A DNA stretch of 64,000 bases, taken from the NCBI GenBank assembly GCA_016710585.1, contig JADJVN010000002.1, positions 1 to 64,000 on the forward strand, given 5' to 3'. This document shows positions 42,001 to 53,922 of this stretch, piece by piece. The DNA comes from Saprospiraceae bacterium (GTDB taxonomy: Bacteria > Bacteroidota > Bacteroidia > Chitinophagales > Saprospiraceae). Below the pieces are notes generated by a model. It was not told the DNA's origin. It searched no databases and was given only the letters and a program-made list of their open reading frames with translations. The translations under genes and the position numbers were made by a program. How positions within the stretch are numbered: position 1 is the stretch's first letter; the number at the start of each line of letters is the position of its first letter.

Positions 42001-45000
42001 ATACTCTTGATGTGCCTCACGTGCTTTGTGACTACAATGGTAATATCATGGTCATGAATTCAGATCGCGAATTACCACGTACTCCAGAATGCAGATTTTT
42101 TGAAAGAACATGGACTGTCTTTTCAAAATGTAATCCTAGCCAAAGTTTTATATTTGAATCTATTGTAAAGTTATATAATGCTGGAGGATTGAGATATACA
42201 GTTCCTTCGGATGTTACTATAGAGAATTGTAGAGCTTCATTATTACCAGATTCTTTGAATGGTTATCCAAGGATCAATTGTCCTTGTCCTAATGCGATAC
42301 ATACATATCGTGATTCTACAGTATTTGGATTGCCAAATATTTGTTACATGATCGTAAGAACTTGGACGACTACTTATAATTGTCCTCCAAATGTTGTAGG
42401 CACATTTACAGGTACTCAAAGAATAATAATCAGCATTCAATTGAGGGCAAATGATATAAGATGGCCAAGTGATTCATTGTTGGTAGATAATTGTGATGGC
42501 AATACAGATCCATCTGTTATCAATAGTTTCCCTGTGTTGCTGAAAGATTTTTGTGGATATGTAAGTATCACACATAGTGATTCAACATTGTTAGAGAATG
42601 ATACTTGTAAAGTTGTTCGAAGAAGATGGGTTGTAGCAAATGAATGTACTTCTGGAGCTGCTCGTCAATCATTCACAAGAGATCAAAATTTGAAAGTGAT
42701 TTATCCTAATGGTCCAAGAGTAATCTTCCCACCTACTATTACAGTTACAGATTGTAGGAAACCATTACTTCCAGATTCATTAAATGGATATCCGATTTCT
42801 TTATGTCCTTGTGATTCTGTGACATTCTCATATACTGATGATACGACAAGATTGAATCCAGAGGTATGTTATACAGTCTTGAGAACTTGGAATGTAAGAG
42901 TGAGATGCAGACCAATAGTTGACCGAACCATTACAGGTACACAAACCATTATTGTTGATGTCAATCTAAATCCAGCTGATATTATTTGGCCACAGGATAC
43001 ATTTAATTCATTTACTTGTAATCCTACTTTAGATCCAACGATTACTGGAAGACCAAGTTTGAGAAAAGACTATTGTGGATTGATTACATTCACATTTGCC
43101 GATACGTTGGTTCAAGGTGGAAATTGTCGAACATTAAGACGTACATGGCGTGCAGTGAATTCATGTAGTGCGACTCAAACTGCGACATTCAATCAGTACT
43201 TGATTTTAAGAAATCAAACACCACCTTCGATCACTTGTCCGCCAAACCAAACATTAAATGCGGATCTAAGTACATGCGGAAGAGTTGTTATCCTTCCTAA
43301 TCCTACTCAAAGCAATGATTGTAATACAGGTGTAAATTATACTAGAAGTAAAACTGATTCATTGTTTGATGTAGGAACTACTCAGGATATTTACTGCAAC
43401 AGATTCATGTGGCAATGTTGCAAGATGTACTACATTGATTACAATAATTGAAAATGTACCGCCACAGATCACTTGTCCTGGTGATACTACTGTTCCATGC
43501 AGTGTAAGTACTGTGGATCTAGGACAATTTGGAAATGCTACAGCTTCTGATAATTGTTTTACAGTGACCATTTCTCAAAATGTAAATCGTCAGCAAAACT
43601 TATGCGGCATAGGAACAATTACTAGAGTTTTTGTAGCCACTGATGCATCTGGAAATACGGCGAGCTGTACGCAAATTATTACGATTAATAATCCTGATCC
43701 TTTGGATAGTATAGATATCAATTGGCCGCAAAGTCCAATACAAGTGGAGGAGTGCGGTGATATATCACCAGCCACTTTAGGTGTTCCTACTATTAAACCA
43801 AATGTATCTTGTTATAAAGTAAGAATAACAAGCATCGATTCTAATTTCTGTAGGACGCGTGGTACTTGTGAAATAGATAGAACTTGGACAGTATTTGATA
43901 GTTGTACCAATAATGCATTTACTTATATTCAGACTATACAAATCGATGACAATAATGCGCCAACTATCGTGGTACAGGATACATTCATTCGATATGCTAC
44001 GCCTGATAGTTGTAATAATTTTGTAACAATTATTGCCTCAATTGCGGATTGTGATTCTAATATTGTTGTAGTAACTAATAATTCTCCTTATGGGTTGACA
44101 ACAGGTAGAAATGCCTCAGGGTATTATCCTGTAGGAACGACTCAATTTATGTTTAATGCTTCTGACGCATGTTGTAATTCAGCTTCAAAAACAGTGACTG
44201 TCATTGTACGGGATACGATTAATCCTGAGGTGGTATGTAGAAAAGTGGTGAAGAAAATTAAGGATAATGGTTGTGCGGATTTCTTTGCAAGAGAGTTTGC
44301 AATAACCCTTACGGACAATTGTACTCCTAGTGGTCAGATTAAAGCATCATATTCTAGAACCAACTTTAATGATACGACACGTACATTGTGTTGCGATACA
44401 TTAATCAATGGAGAAAGAACTATTTCAGTGAGATTGTACTTTATGGATCTCGCAGGAAATATTGACTCATGTAATGGATTTATCCAAGTCGTAGATCAAG
44501 ATTCAATTTGTCCAGGAACTATTATTTTTGGAAATATTAATGGATTCATTAAATCCAGAAAAGATGTATTGATGAGAGATGTCCATGTTGATTTACATGA
44601 TGTCACGCCTCAGTCAAGAATTACTGATGAAAATGGTTATTATAGTTTTGCAAATATGCCACTTGGTGGACAGTATAGTGTAAGACCAATACTTGATATC
44701 GATCATTTAAATGGGGTGACAACATTTGATATCGTTCAAATCCAAAAGCATATACTTGGAACAAAGGAATTCACAGATCCATTGAAATTCATTGCTGCCG
44801 ATGTTAACAAGAATAATTCGATCACAGCATCGGATCTTTCAGAAATAAGAAAATTAATTTTGGGAAGAACGAATCGATTTGAGAAGAATACTTCTTGGAG
44901 ATTTATTCAATCTAATTACAAGTTTATTGGTCCGCAAGATCCGTTTAGCGAAGTGTGGGATCAAGACTTTAAAGTTGAAAAACTAGATGGCAATTATTAC

Positions 45001-45753
45001 GGAAATTATACTGGTATCAAAGTCGGTGATGTTGATGATTCAAACAAGCTAAATGGTTTAGCTGAAGTATCAAGCAGGTCTGGATTAAAACACAGAATTT
45101 TCTTGACTGATGTCGATATTGTAGCTGGAAAAGAGGTTGAGGTTGAAATTAGCTTGCCTTCATTAAACATGGATGGTGTTCAAGCAGCTTTCCAAATAGA
45201 TCCTTCTATGGGTAGAATCATAGAATATAGCATTCCAGATCAAAGTGCATTTACTTTAGATCATTTTGGAGATAAGTATTTAGATAGAGGCGTGTTGCTT
45301 ACTTCATGGAATGCAAGTCATTTGAATTCCTATGACTTGAAAGTTAAACTTAAGATTCAATTGAACAAGAATGCAAAACTTTCAGAAGTATTATCTTTAA
45401 ATTCAGATTTATTGACACCAGAAGCTTACATGTCTGGCATGGATCCACAACAGTTATTATTGGAATTCAATCAAGGAAATAATATGAGCAATGGCTTGAA
45501 ATTATTCCAAAATATTCCAAATCCATTTACTGTAGGGACAATAATTCCTTTTGAAGTAAGTTATGATGGAAACATCAAAATATATATCACAGATATGACA
45601 GGAAATAAAGTATACAGTGCACAACAGTACTTTACAAGTGGATATCACGAAATTGAATTAAGTAAGAAATTGTTTAATAAACCAGGTATATATTACTACC
45701 ATTTGCAAACAGATCGTGATAACTTCTATCGACGAATGATTTTGCTCGACTAA
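33010..45753 (+). CDS. Giant secreted multidomain adhesin-like protein (DUF11, HYR-like, dockerin, T9SS)
   Basis: One gene of about 4,250 codons, read in four frames. Each of three junctions is explained by one extra base: an A in the A7 run at 35394-35400, one T near 38925, and one G near 43384. Order: signal peptide (to about residue 39); SdrD_B/CarboxypepD-reg-like module; a 400-residue region of unknown fold; a second SdrD_B module (GNYVWLDKDGDGVQDANEKG); seven DUF11 repeats; Cys-rich PKD/HYR/Ig-like modules with CPxxVTxxC-type strands; a carboxypeptidase-regulatory-like domain; a dockerin I-like pair (NGVTTFDIVQIQKHILG, DVNKNNSITASDLSEIRKL); and a type A T9SS tail (FQNIPNPFTVGTIIPFEV). 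It is exported by T9SS and expected on the surface or in biofilm matrix. Whether the breaks are real cannot be told from sequence alone. Confidence 0.8.
35163..38535 (+). repeat. Seven tandem DUF11-type protein repeats (about 475-485 bp each)
   Basis: Units begin near 35163, 35632, 36109, 36579, 37062, 37546 and 38032, each with (F/V/Y)D(L/I)AL. Each contains VxNQG, (L/V)DY(L/V)P.G and NxAE(I/V), then an acidic DSxPDxDxxND..GG....D.DEDDHD linker, which probably binds calcium. DNA-level identity is low, so the repeats are old. Confidence 0.85.
41689..43228 (+). repeat. Three tandem paired-module repeats (about 515 bp each) in the giant protein
   Basis: Units start near 41689, 42200 and 42726. 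Each has an NC/DC strand, (LLPDSLNGYP) or its equivalent, C(T/P)C, CY.(I/V)(L/V)R.W, a TGTQ-like strand, (D/N)I.WP.D, and a CxxxxRxW strand. Four conserved cysteines per unit suggest two disulfides. Confidence 0.7.
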
Positions 45754-45796
45754 GGTTTTAAGAAATATTGTGTGTAGTAATCGGTTTCGTTTACGG

Positions 45797-45833
45797 GTCC
45801 CTTTGGTGTTCATTACCAAAGGGACTTTTTTTT
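45797..45833 (+). terminator. Intrinsic terminator after the giant gene
   Basis: GTCCCTTTGGT-GTTCATT-ACCAAAGGGAC, an 11-pair perfect stem, followed by eight T's, 43 bases after the stop. Confidence 0.93.
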
Positions 45834-46042
45834 ATAAGCTATTGAATTTTAGATAGTTGTCTTATGGTAGACAAAAATAAATATTAAAACATATTTATCA
45901 ATTCATTATATATTAAAAAAATATATAATATGTTATTAGGAAAAATGAAAAATTAATTATCATATTTGCACTACGATTTACCCAAATCATAAAATTTTTA
46001 GCAATGCGATTTTAGTGGTTATTTAAACTAAAATCTTGTACT

Positions 46043-49000
46043 ATGAAACTAAGTTGTTTTAAACTTGGGGTAAAATTGTTTTGCGTAGGATTTTTATTTG
46101 TCGCTACGTCTTTATTGAATACAAAGATTTATTGTAATAGCAATATTTCACAACAATCATTTTTTCTAGAACAATTTTATTTTTTCACTGCAAATCAAAA
46201 CTTGAATAATCAACAATTGATTTCTCAGCAGAATAAAAATCTTTCTATCTCTTGTAAGAATATTCATGTCTCACTGAATGAGTTTTGTCAGGACACAGTG
46301 ACTGTTGCAGCCTTGCTTGCAGATCTTTATTCTGACTATAGCATTTTTAAATTAAGTATGACGTATTATGGTGCACCTGTGCCTAATCCTATCACAAAGG
46401 CTTATTTAGGAAAGACAATAATGGCTACTGTAATAGATACAACAACAGGAAATTCTTGTTGGGCTACCATTTTAGTTGAGGATAAATTGGCACCTACGAT
46501 TACTTGTGCGAATGATACTGTAAGTTGTGTAAAATTTTACGGAACAGTAGCTATAGATACTCCTGATGTAAACGATAATTGTTCAGATTTTACAATTCGG
46601 ATGATTGACGAAGTATTTCAGAAGATCGACTGTAATGAAACGTATATAAAACGTGTTACTAGAACTTGGGTTGCTCATGATTTGTATGGATTTGATGAAG
46701 GAGGAGATACCTGTGTTCAAGAGATATTATTGGAAAGAATGTTGATTGGTGATGTAGACTTTCCATTGAATGATACTGTTTATTGTAATGATATTAGTTT
46801 AAATTCTGGCATACCAAATCCAAGTGTAACAGGAGTTCCACATTATGATTCATGTCCGATTTTTCCATCAGATTTTTTATGTTACGTTGACGTTTCGTAT
46901 AAGGATTTTGAGCTTGGCGAAATAAATTGTGTTCGAAAAATTTTAAGGACATGGACCGTAGCTGAATATAATTGTAATGTGAGAACAATTAATACCATGC
47001 CTCAATATATTATGATTATTGATACAACCGGGCCTATTATTTCTGGTACTGTACCTGATGCAACAGTTTCAACAAATCGTTACGCATGTACAGCAAAATT
47101 TGCATTACCTGCGATTCAATTAAATGATGATTGTCACGCTATTCATCATGTTGATGTAGTATATCCTGGTGGTATACTATTAAATCAAAATGGTGGAAAT
47201 GTGGAATTGCCTGTAGGTCGCGATACCATAATTTATCGAGCTTATGATAAATGTTATAATGTGAGTACGGATACAATGATTATTACCGTAGAAGATAAAG
47301 CACCACCAGTTCCTGTTTGTGAAGGAAAGGTTATCGTTTCTTTACCTGTTACTGGAAGTGCTCTTGCACCAGCTTATGTTTTTAATGATGGAAGTTTTGA
47401 TGATTGTGGTGCTGTTACTTTACAAGTAAGAAGAATGGATATCAATTCTTGTGGCAGTATAGGTGAAGATGATTGGGGTGATGATGTTTTATTTTGTTGT
47501 GCCGATGCTGGATCTGAAATAATGGTCGCATTGCAAGTGGAGGATCTCAGTGGGAATACATCAATGTGTATGGTCACTGCGGTTATTCAGGATAAGACAG
47601 GACCAGCTATAACTTGTCCTCCAAATATTACTATTGATTGTCGATTCCCTATTGATACAATTAATTTATCAGAATTTGGAATAGTGGCATTGCATGATTC
47701 ATTGAGAAATAATATCACCATTGATCCTGCTTTTAATCCAATTTTTGATGGTCCTCCATTGGATGGATTTGTCAGTGATATTTGTCCAAGCACAATTCGA
47801 GAAATTAAGACATTTCAATTTAATAATTGTGGTTTAGGTTCTATTGAAAGATTGTTTATTGCAACTGATGCCGCTGGAAATACTGCAAGTTGCATTCAGA
47901 ATATTAATATTATAAATAATAATCCAATCGATCTTGGTGATGTTGATTGGCCAAATGATTTTGACACTTCAGGGATATGCGATCCTTTAGTTTTAATTCC
48001 AGAATTATTACAAAATCCATTGACAAAGGAGCCTATAACCAATGACGATATTTGTTCAAGTCTTGGAGTTTCTTATGAGGACAAAATATTTTCTCCTTCT
48101 ACAGCAAATGATCCTTGTTTTAAGATTTTTAGAATATGGAAAATATTAGATTGGTGTAATCGCAATACTGATGGTTCATTTCCTATTGTAGTTGATACTC
48201 AGATTATAAAGGTGGAAAATCTTATTGCACCGACAATTTTTAATTGCAGAGATACTACAATTTGTAATTATAATTTAAACTGCGCTCCATTAGATGTCAA
48301 TATCACTTTATTGGCAAATGATGATTGTACAGATTCATTAGAATTATTTTATGCTTATAGAATTGATTTAAATTCCAATAATACAATCGATATTTCTAAG
48401 TCAGGTGTAGGATTGAATAGGCTTATAGAATCATTGCCTATCGGAAAGCATACTGTACATTGGTCAGTTGAAGATCGATGTAGCAATCTCACAAGTTGTG
48501 TCGATACCATTACCATTAATAATTGCAAAGCACCATCTGCATATTGTTTAGCTGGTCTAGCGGTGGCAATTATTGCAATGGATACAAATGGCGATGGTAT
48601 ATTAGATACAGAATTGGATACATTGTATGCTAGGGATCTTGATGCAGGGACAGCTTTGAATTGTGGTGCAGCTTTGCGTTTTTCTTTTAGTTCAAATGTC
48701 TTGGATTCTTTTAGAGTTTACACTTGTGATAGCCTTGGTCGAAGAGATGTGAATATGTATGTTACAGATGCTTTTGGTAATCAATCTTTTTGTAGAACAT
48801 TTATAGAAGTTCAAGATAACAATACGGATACTTTTTGCAAACGAAGATTATTATCATCAACTATATCAGGGATAGTTAGGACAGAATTTGGGTCTCAGAT
48901 TGAAGCTGCAAAATTGGAGTTGAAAGATCAACAATCAATGGAGGTGAGCTCAGATTTTGAAGGTAAATTTACTTTTGGACAGATGCCGACAGGTGGAACT

Positions 49001-50073
49001 TATAAGTTGGTATCAAATAAAGATGATGATTATTTAAACGGAATTACGACTGCGGATTTAGTTAAAATACAAAAGCATATTTTAGGTTTAGAATCCTTCT
49101 CCAGTCCATATCAAATGATAGCTGCAGATGTAAATGATTCAAGGACGATCACTTCAAGAGATATTTCAGATATACGGAAATTAATTTTGGGTGTGACATC
49201 TACATTACCTATAAATAAAACATGGAAATTTATTGATTCAAAATACAATTTTGTAAATATTGAAAATGCGCTTGAAGAAAATTGGAATTTAGATTATAAG
49301 ATTCAAAATATTCAATCTGATGTTTTTGCAGAACTCATAGGAATGAAAATGGGTGACGTCAATGCATCTGCTAAAACGAGAGGCTTTAGCTCAATATCAA
49401 CATCACGTTCTGCAAGTCCTATGATAATTGAATTGGAAAACAAAAAATTACTTCGTGGTGATCAACTTGAGATTCCTTTTAACATTGCCTCATTTGCTGC
49501 ATACGAAACATGGCAGACTACATTGAGTTTTGATCAAGATAAAATAAATATCTTGGAAATCATTTCCAACAATAATGATTTTAATGATTCAAATTATTCA
49601 TTGAATAAACTTGCTGAAGGATTAATTCCATTTTCTTGGAATGGCGTATTATCATCAACTGAAATCTTCAGAATAAAGATAGAAGTGAAAGCAGATTGTA
49701 TTCTTGAGGATATTTTTAAGTTGAATTCAAATCTCATCTTAAGCGAAGGATATCTAAAGAAAAATTTAATACCCACAGCTATAGAATTGCGCGTAAAGAA
49801 TGGAAAATCAAGCCATTTTTCAATGGAGCAGAATATGCCTAATCCGTGGACAAGAAATACGAAAGTGATGTATTCTATTCCAGCTGACGGCAATGTTGTG
49901 TTGCGCATCACTAGTCTTGAAGGAAGGACTATTTTGAGAAGAAAATGATTCAGAAGCAGGGAAGCCATGAATGGCAGATCACCAAAAAAGATGTATCAGG
50001 CCCTGGGTATTATTTATATTCTATAGAGTTTAATGGACAATTATTGACCAAGCCAATGGTCATCAACGAATAG
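46043..50073 (+). CDS. Secreted HYR-like/dockerin/T9SS protein, paralogue of the giant protein's C-terminal half
   Basis: About 1,343 residues. The main frame ends at 49948; one missing base near 49936 (TTTTGAGAAG) joins it to a frame ending at 50073 that supplies the T9SS tail end (EWQITKKDVSGPGYYLYSIE, then KPMVINE). It has an N-terminal signal segment, Cys-rich Ig/HYR-like modules closely following the giant protein (NSCWATILVEDKLAPTITC versus NSCWSKVLVEDKLKPTIAC), and a carboxypeptidase-regulatory-like module. A dockerin-like pair (NGITTADLVKIQKHILG, DVNDSRTITSRDISDIRKL), a linker ending MKMGDVNASA, and a sorting domain beginning MEQNMPNPWTRNTKVMYSI complete it. It probably arose by duplication of the C-terminal half of the gene upstream. 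Surface or matrix role inferred. Confidence 0.8.
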
Positions 50074-50095
50074 GAACAGAATGATTTTAGAGCAG

Positions 50096-50129
50096 TCCTG
50101 CCTCCCCCCAAAGGAGGTGGGATTTTTTT
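50096..50129 (+). terminator. Intrinsic terminator after the second HYR-like gene
   Basis: TCCTGCCTCC-CCCCAAA-GGAGGTGGGA, a ten-pair stem with wobble pairs, followed by seven T's. Confidence 0.88.
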
Positions 50130-50269
50130 ATTTAATTGAGGTCGCCTATTGAAGAAATGATTGAGAATAAGCTATCTCAATCAATGCTTTTTCGAACTTA
50201 TTAAAATTTTTGTGATTGGATTAATTGTTTTATCTTGTCCACCGAATTCAAACAAAACAAAATTAATTA

Positions 50270-52309
50270 ATGGAAAATCCACAAGTTACCAAATTCAAGC
50301 CCTTTGTTGATCCCAATGTGGTCATGGCTGAGTTCACTATTAAATCTATCGTGCTAGGTGTTATTTTTGGAGTCATCTTTGGAGCTTCAACAGTATATCT
50401 TGCATTGAAAGCTGGACTTACAGTTTCAGCTTCTATTCCTATTGCTGTCCTTGCAATCAGTTTGGGGAAGCGATTTTTTGGTACAACTATTTTGGAGAAT
50501 AATATTATACAGACTACTGGTTCTGCAGGGGAATCCATTGCTGCAGGTGTGGTGTTTACACTACCTGCGTTTTTATTTTTAACAGATAAGGAAGCTGGAA
50601 ATAATTCTTTTAACTATTGGACTATTTTTACTCTTGCTGTGTTTGGTGGAGTCTTAGGTACATTGATGATGATTCCACTGCGAAGGTCGCTCATTGTCAA
50701 GGAGCATGAGATATTGCCATATCCTGAAGGGACAGCCTGTGCACATGTTTTGATTGCAGGTGAGAAAGGAGGTGATTTTGCAAAAGCTGCATTTCAAGGA
50801 TTGGGCTTTGCAATGATATATGCTATTCTTCAAAAAGTATTTCATGTGATAGCAGAATTGCCAAGTTGGGGTACAGCTCAAGTTAATAAATTTTTTCCAT
50901 CTGCAGTAGTTGCAAGTGAGATCACTCCAGAATATTTAGGAGTAGGGTATATTATTGGTCCACGCATTGCAGGAGTCTTGGTTGCAGGTGGAGTTATGGC
51001 ATCCCTAGGATTAATTCCTTTATTATCATATCTTGTCAATGCAGATATTATTGCCGATCAATTGGTAAAATTAAATTTGCTTGATAAAACTCAGGCTAGT
51101 GCAAGATTTGGTTGGGATCCTGTTACACATACTATGACTAATACAGCAGAAGCTGTATACCGTGCATATATTCGACAGATTGGAGCTGGAGCAGTTGCTG
51201 CAGGTGGATTTATAACATTGATAAAAACGATTCCAACAATCATTTCATCTTTTAAAGAAAGTATGGGTTCAATGAAAGAAAAATCACTAGGGCCTGCCAT
51301 TCGCACAGAGAATGATCTTTCTTTTAAAACAGTGTTGATAGGAAGTTTGATATTAGTTGTATTACTAGGGATTTTACCACAGATTCCAGGAGATTCTATC
51401 ATTAGTAAATTTCTTGTTGGAATTTTAATTATAGTGTTTGGATTTTTCTTCGTCACTGTATCAAGTAGAATTGTAGGAATCATTGGTTCAAGTAACAATC
51501 CCATTTCTGGTATGACTATCGCAACCATTATGGGTACAGCATTAATATTTATTGCAGTGGGATGGACAGGTCAAGTTTATGAACCTATGGCTTTAGTTGT
51601 AGGAGGTATGATCTGTATAGCAGCTGCAAATGCGGGAGCAACTTCGCAAGATTTGAAGACAGGATATATAGTCGGTGCGACACCGAAATATCAGCAATTA
51701 GCATTATTCCTTGGTGCTGTTTTTTCATCGATAGTTATTGGATTTACAGTTCGATATCTCGATACTCCAAATTCTGAATTAGTAGCAAAAGGAATTCATC
51801 ATGCGATCGGAGAAACATATGCTGCACCACAAGCGACTTTAATGGCCACATTAATTAAAGGACTTTTGTCTTTTAATTTGGATTGGACATTTGTTTTGTC
51901 TGGAGTATTTATTGCTATAGTAATGGAATTATGCGGCGTTAAAGCACTTTCATTTGCTGTTGGTCTTTACCTTCCACTATCTACGACTTTACCTATTTTC
52001 ATTGGTGGATTGGTTAAAGCAATCGTTGATTGGAGAGCAAAGAGAAAAAATAAATTGGCTGAAGATTCTGAATTAGGACAGGGCAGTTTATTTGCTACAG
52101 GTCTGGTAGCAGGAGGAGCTTTGGCAGGAGTAGTTGTTGCTTTATTGACTGTCAATGAAGGTATCTCAAATAGTCTGAAAACCATCAGTGCAGAACATGG
52201 ACTTTCTAGTATTTTCGGAGATGGAGGATATCAATTATTAGGTGTATTATTTTTTGTCTTTATGGCATTTACTTTATATCGTGTCGCCACAAAAGAGCAA
52301 CATGTTTAA
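50270..52309 (+). CDS. OPT family oligopeptide transporter
   Basis: 679 residues, almost entirely hydrophobic (about 14-16 membrane spans). OPT-family stretches are LKAGLTVSASIPIAVLAISLGKR, ENNIIQTTGSAGESIAAGVVFTLPA, LPYPEGTACAHVL, GPRIAGVLVAGG, and GWTGQVYEPMALVVGG. These proton-coupled carriers bring in oligopeptides or metal-chelate complexes. The substrate cannot be told from sequence. The gene stands alone between two terminators. Confidence 0.92.
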   Translation: MENPQVTKFKPFVDPNVVMAEFTIKSIVLGVIFGVIFGASTVYLALKAGLTVSASIPIAVLAISLGKRFFGTTILENNIIQTTGSAGESIAAGVVFTLPAFLFLTDKEAGNNSFNYWTIFTLAVFGGVLGTLMMIPLRRSLIVKEHEILPYPEGTACAHVLIAGEKGGDFAKAAFQGLGFAMIYAILQKVFHVIAELPSWGTAQVNKFFPSAVVASEITPEYLGVGYIIGPRIAGVLVAGGVMASLGLIPLLSYLVNADIIADQLVKLNLLDKTQASARFGWDPVTHTMTNTAEAVYRAYIRQIGAGAVAAGGFITLIKTIPTIISSFKESMGSMKEKSLGPAIRTENDLSFKTVLIGSLILVVLLGILPQIPGDSIISKFLVGILIIVFGFFFVTVSSRIVGIIGSSNNPISGMTIATIMGTALIFIAVGWTGQVYEPMALVVGGMICIAAANAGATSQDLKTGYIVGATPKYQQLALFLGAVFSSIVIGFTVRYLDTPNSELVAKGIHHAIGETYAAPQATLMATLIKGLLSFNLDWTFVLSGVFIAIVMELCGVKALSFAVGLYLPLSTTLPIFIGGLVKAIVDWRAKRKNKLAEDSELGQGSLFATGLVAGGALAGVVVALLTVNEGISNSLKTISAEHGLSSIFGDGGYQLLGVLFFVFMAFTLYRVATKEQHV

Positions 52310-52351
52310 CATGGTAGTTTCTAAGGAATCTACAAAACCAATTGAAAAGTC

Positions 52352-52382
52352 AAGCATCTCGAAAGGGATGCTTTTCTTTTTT
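52352..52382 (+). terminator. Intrinsic terminator after the OPT transporter gene
   Basis: AAGCATCTC-GAAA-GGGATGCTT, a nine-pair stem capped by a GAAA tetraloop, followed by TTCTTTTTT. Confidence 0.9.
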
Positions 52383-52520
52383 ATCATCCTTATGTATTGA
52401 GAATTGAAATTTCTTTCCCAATTCTATGAATTTAGAGAGCTAAAATTGCTATAATAAATTTTAATTTTAAACTTTTAATGCTGCTATTGAGTTTCATTGG
52501 TCTAACAATAAAATTAGGAA

Positions 52521-53099
52521 ATGAAACATATTAAAATTCCAGCGACAAAATTTGAAATCAATCCATTAATACTCAATAGGTGGAGTCCCCGTGCATTTTT
52601 CCAAAAAGCAATTTCTCAAGATAAAATTTTTAGTTTATTTGAAGCAGCATCATGGGCAGCTAGTGCAATGAATGAACAGCCCTGGAGATATGTTGCAGTA
52701 TTAAAAGAAAACGAAGGTGAATTTCAAAAGTTAGTTGATTGTCTCACACCAGTAAATGCAGTTTGGGCAAAAAATGCTGCACTTTTATTGATTAGTGGTG
52801 TGACAATGCATTATTCAAGTAATCAAAAACCCAATGCATCTGCATTACATGATCTTGGACTAGCCAATCAAAATTTAATCTTACAAGCTCAATCATTTGA
52901 TATCTATACACATATTATGGGAGGATTTGACAAGGATAAAGCTGCTGGATTTTTTGACGCAGATAAAAATATTGTTCCTGTTTGCATGATGGCCTTGGGA
53001 TATCTTGGTGATCCATCTTCTCTCGATGAGACTTTGCAACAGAGGGAGAATAGTCCTCGATCTAGAAGGGAATTAAGTGAATTTCTCCAAGTATTATAA
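52521..53099 (+). CDS. Nitroreductase family protein
   Basis: 192 residues. The FMN-contact motif NRWSPRAF (about 19-26), AASWAASAMNEQPWRYV (about 42-58) and the C-terminal VPVCMMALGYLG are characteristic. These are flavin-dependent NAD(P)H oxidoreductases acting on nitro-compounds, quinones or similar acceptors. The physiological substrate is unknown. It precedes pcrB by 55 bases but has no functional link I can name. Confidence 0.9.
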   Translation: MKHIKIPATKFEINPLILNRWSPRAFFQKAISQDKIFSLFEAASWAASAMNEQPWRYVAVLKENEGEFQKLVDCLTPVNAVWAKNAALLLISGVTMHYSSNQKPNASALHDLGLANQNLILQAQSFDIYTHIMGGFDKDKAAGFFDADKNIVPVCMMALGYLGDPSSLDETLQQRENSPRSRRELSEFLQVL

Positions 53100-53154
53100 T
53101 TTAGTTTCCTTTTGCAAAATAGTCAGTCTAATATAAAGATTGTACCTTTACACA

Positions 53155-53922
53155 ATGGATCATATTTATAAGGGATTATTAAATAAAAAAGCAAAAGGCA
53201 TAAAGAGTTTTGCTATATTGATCGATCCTGATCATCAAAAGCTTAAGAATCTTGAAGTGCTTATTGATCAAGCGAATAAATATAGCGTTGACTATTTTTT
53301 TATTGGAGGCAGTTTAGTACTTCAAGATAGAGTAGAAGAAACCATTAAGTTAATCAGAGAAAATTCAGAGATCCCTATAGTGTTATTTCCAGGAAATGGA
53401 TTTCAAGTATCAATACAAGCAGATGCAATTTTATTCTTATCGTTGATCTCTGGAAGAAATGCAGATTTTTTAATAGGCAGACAGGTAGAAACTGCTCCAA
53501 AACTTCATGCTTCAAAACTAGAAGTCATATCGACAGGATATATGCTTATCGATGGAAAGGCAAGTAATACTGCAGCATATATGAGCCATACTCAAGCGAT
53601 TCCTGCAGAGAAATCTGAAATAGCACAAGCAACAGCTTTGGCAGGTGAATATTTAGGCATGAAATTAATCTTTATGGATGCAGGAAGTGGTGCGCTCAAG
53701 ACAGTCTCTGAAGATATGATTCATAGAGTGAATAAATCAGTACAGATTCCATTATTGATCGGAGGTGGAATTCGTGATGCAGAAAAGGCTTATGATATTT
53801 TGAAAGCAGGTGCAGATGTTATAGTGGTAGGTAATGCATTGGAAGAAGATCCATTTTTAGTGAGATCTATTTCAGCTGCAGTTAAAGAATTTTCTAAAGT
53901 CGATATGAAGAGGACGCCATGA
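53155..53922 (+). CDS. PcrB/geranylgeranylglyceryl phosphate synthase family protein
   Basis: 255 residues from the ATG at 53155; a TTG at 53140 is possible but would add only five residues. It has the TIM-barrel prenyltransferase fold of the GGGPS/PcrB family: FAILIDPDH near the N-terminus, FIGGSL (about 54), PIVLFPGN (about 76), STGYMLIDG, LIFMDAGSG, LLIGGGIRDAEKAYDILKAGADVIVVGN. The family attaches a polyprenyl chain to sn-glycerol-1-phosphate, an archaeal-type lipid step also found in some Bacteroidota. Chain length cannot be told from sequence alone. It overlaps rsgA by four bases (ATGA). Confidence 0.9.
   Translation: MDHIYKGLLNKKAKGIKSFAILIDPDHQKLKNLEVLIDQANKYSVDYFFIGGSLVLQDRVEETIKLIRENSEIPIVLFPGNGFQVSIQADAILFLSLISGRNADFLIGRQVETAPKLHASKLEVISTGYMLIDGKASNTAAYMSHTQAIPAEKSEIAQATALAGEYLGMKLIFMDAGSGALKTVSEDMIHRVNKSVQIPLLIGGGIRDAEKAYDILKAGADVIVVGNALEEDPFLVRSISAAVKEFSKVDMKRTP

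Noticed and set aside
51091..51528. Minus-strand 145-residue frame inside the OPT gene
   Set aside because: Shadow of a well-conserved transporter; no ribosome-binding site or family features.
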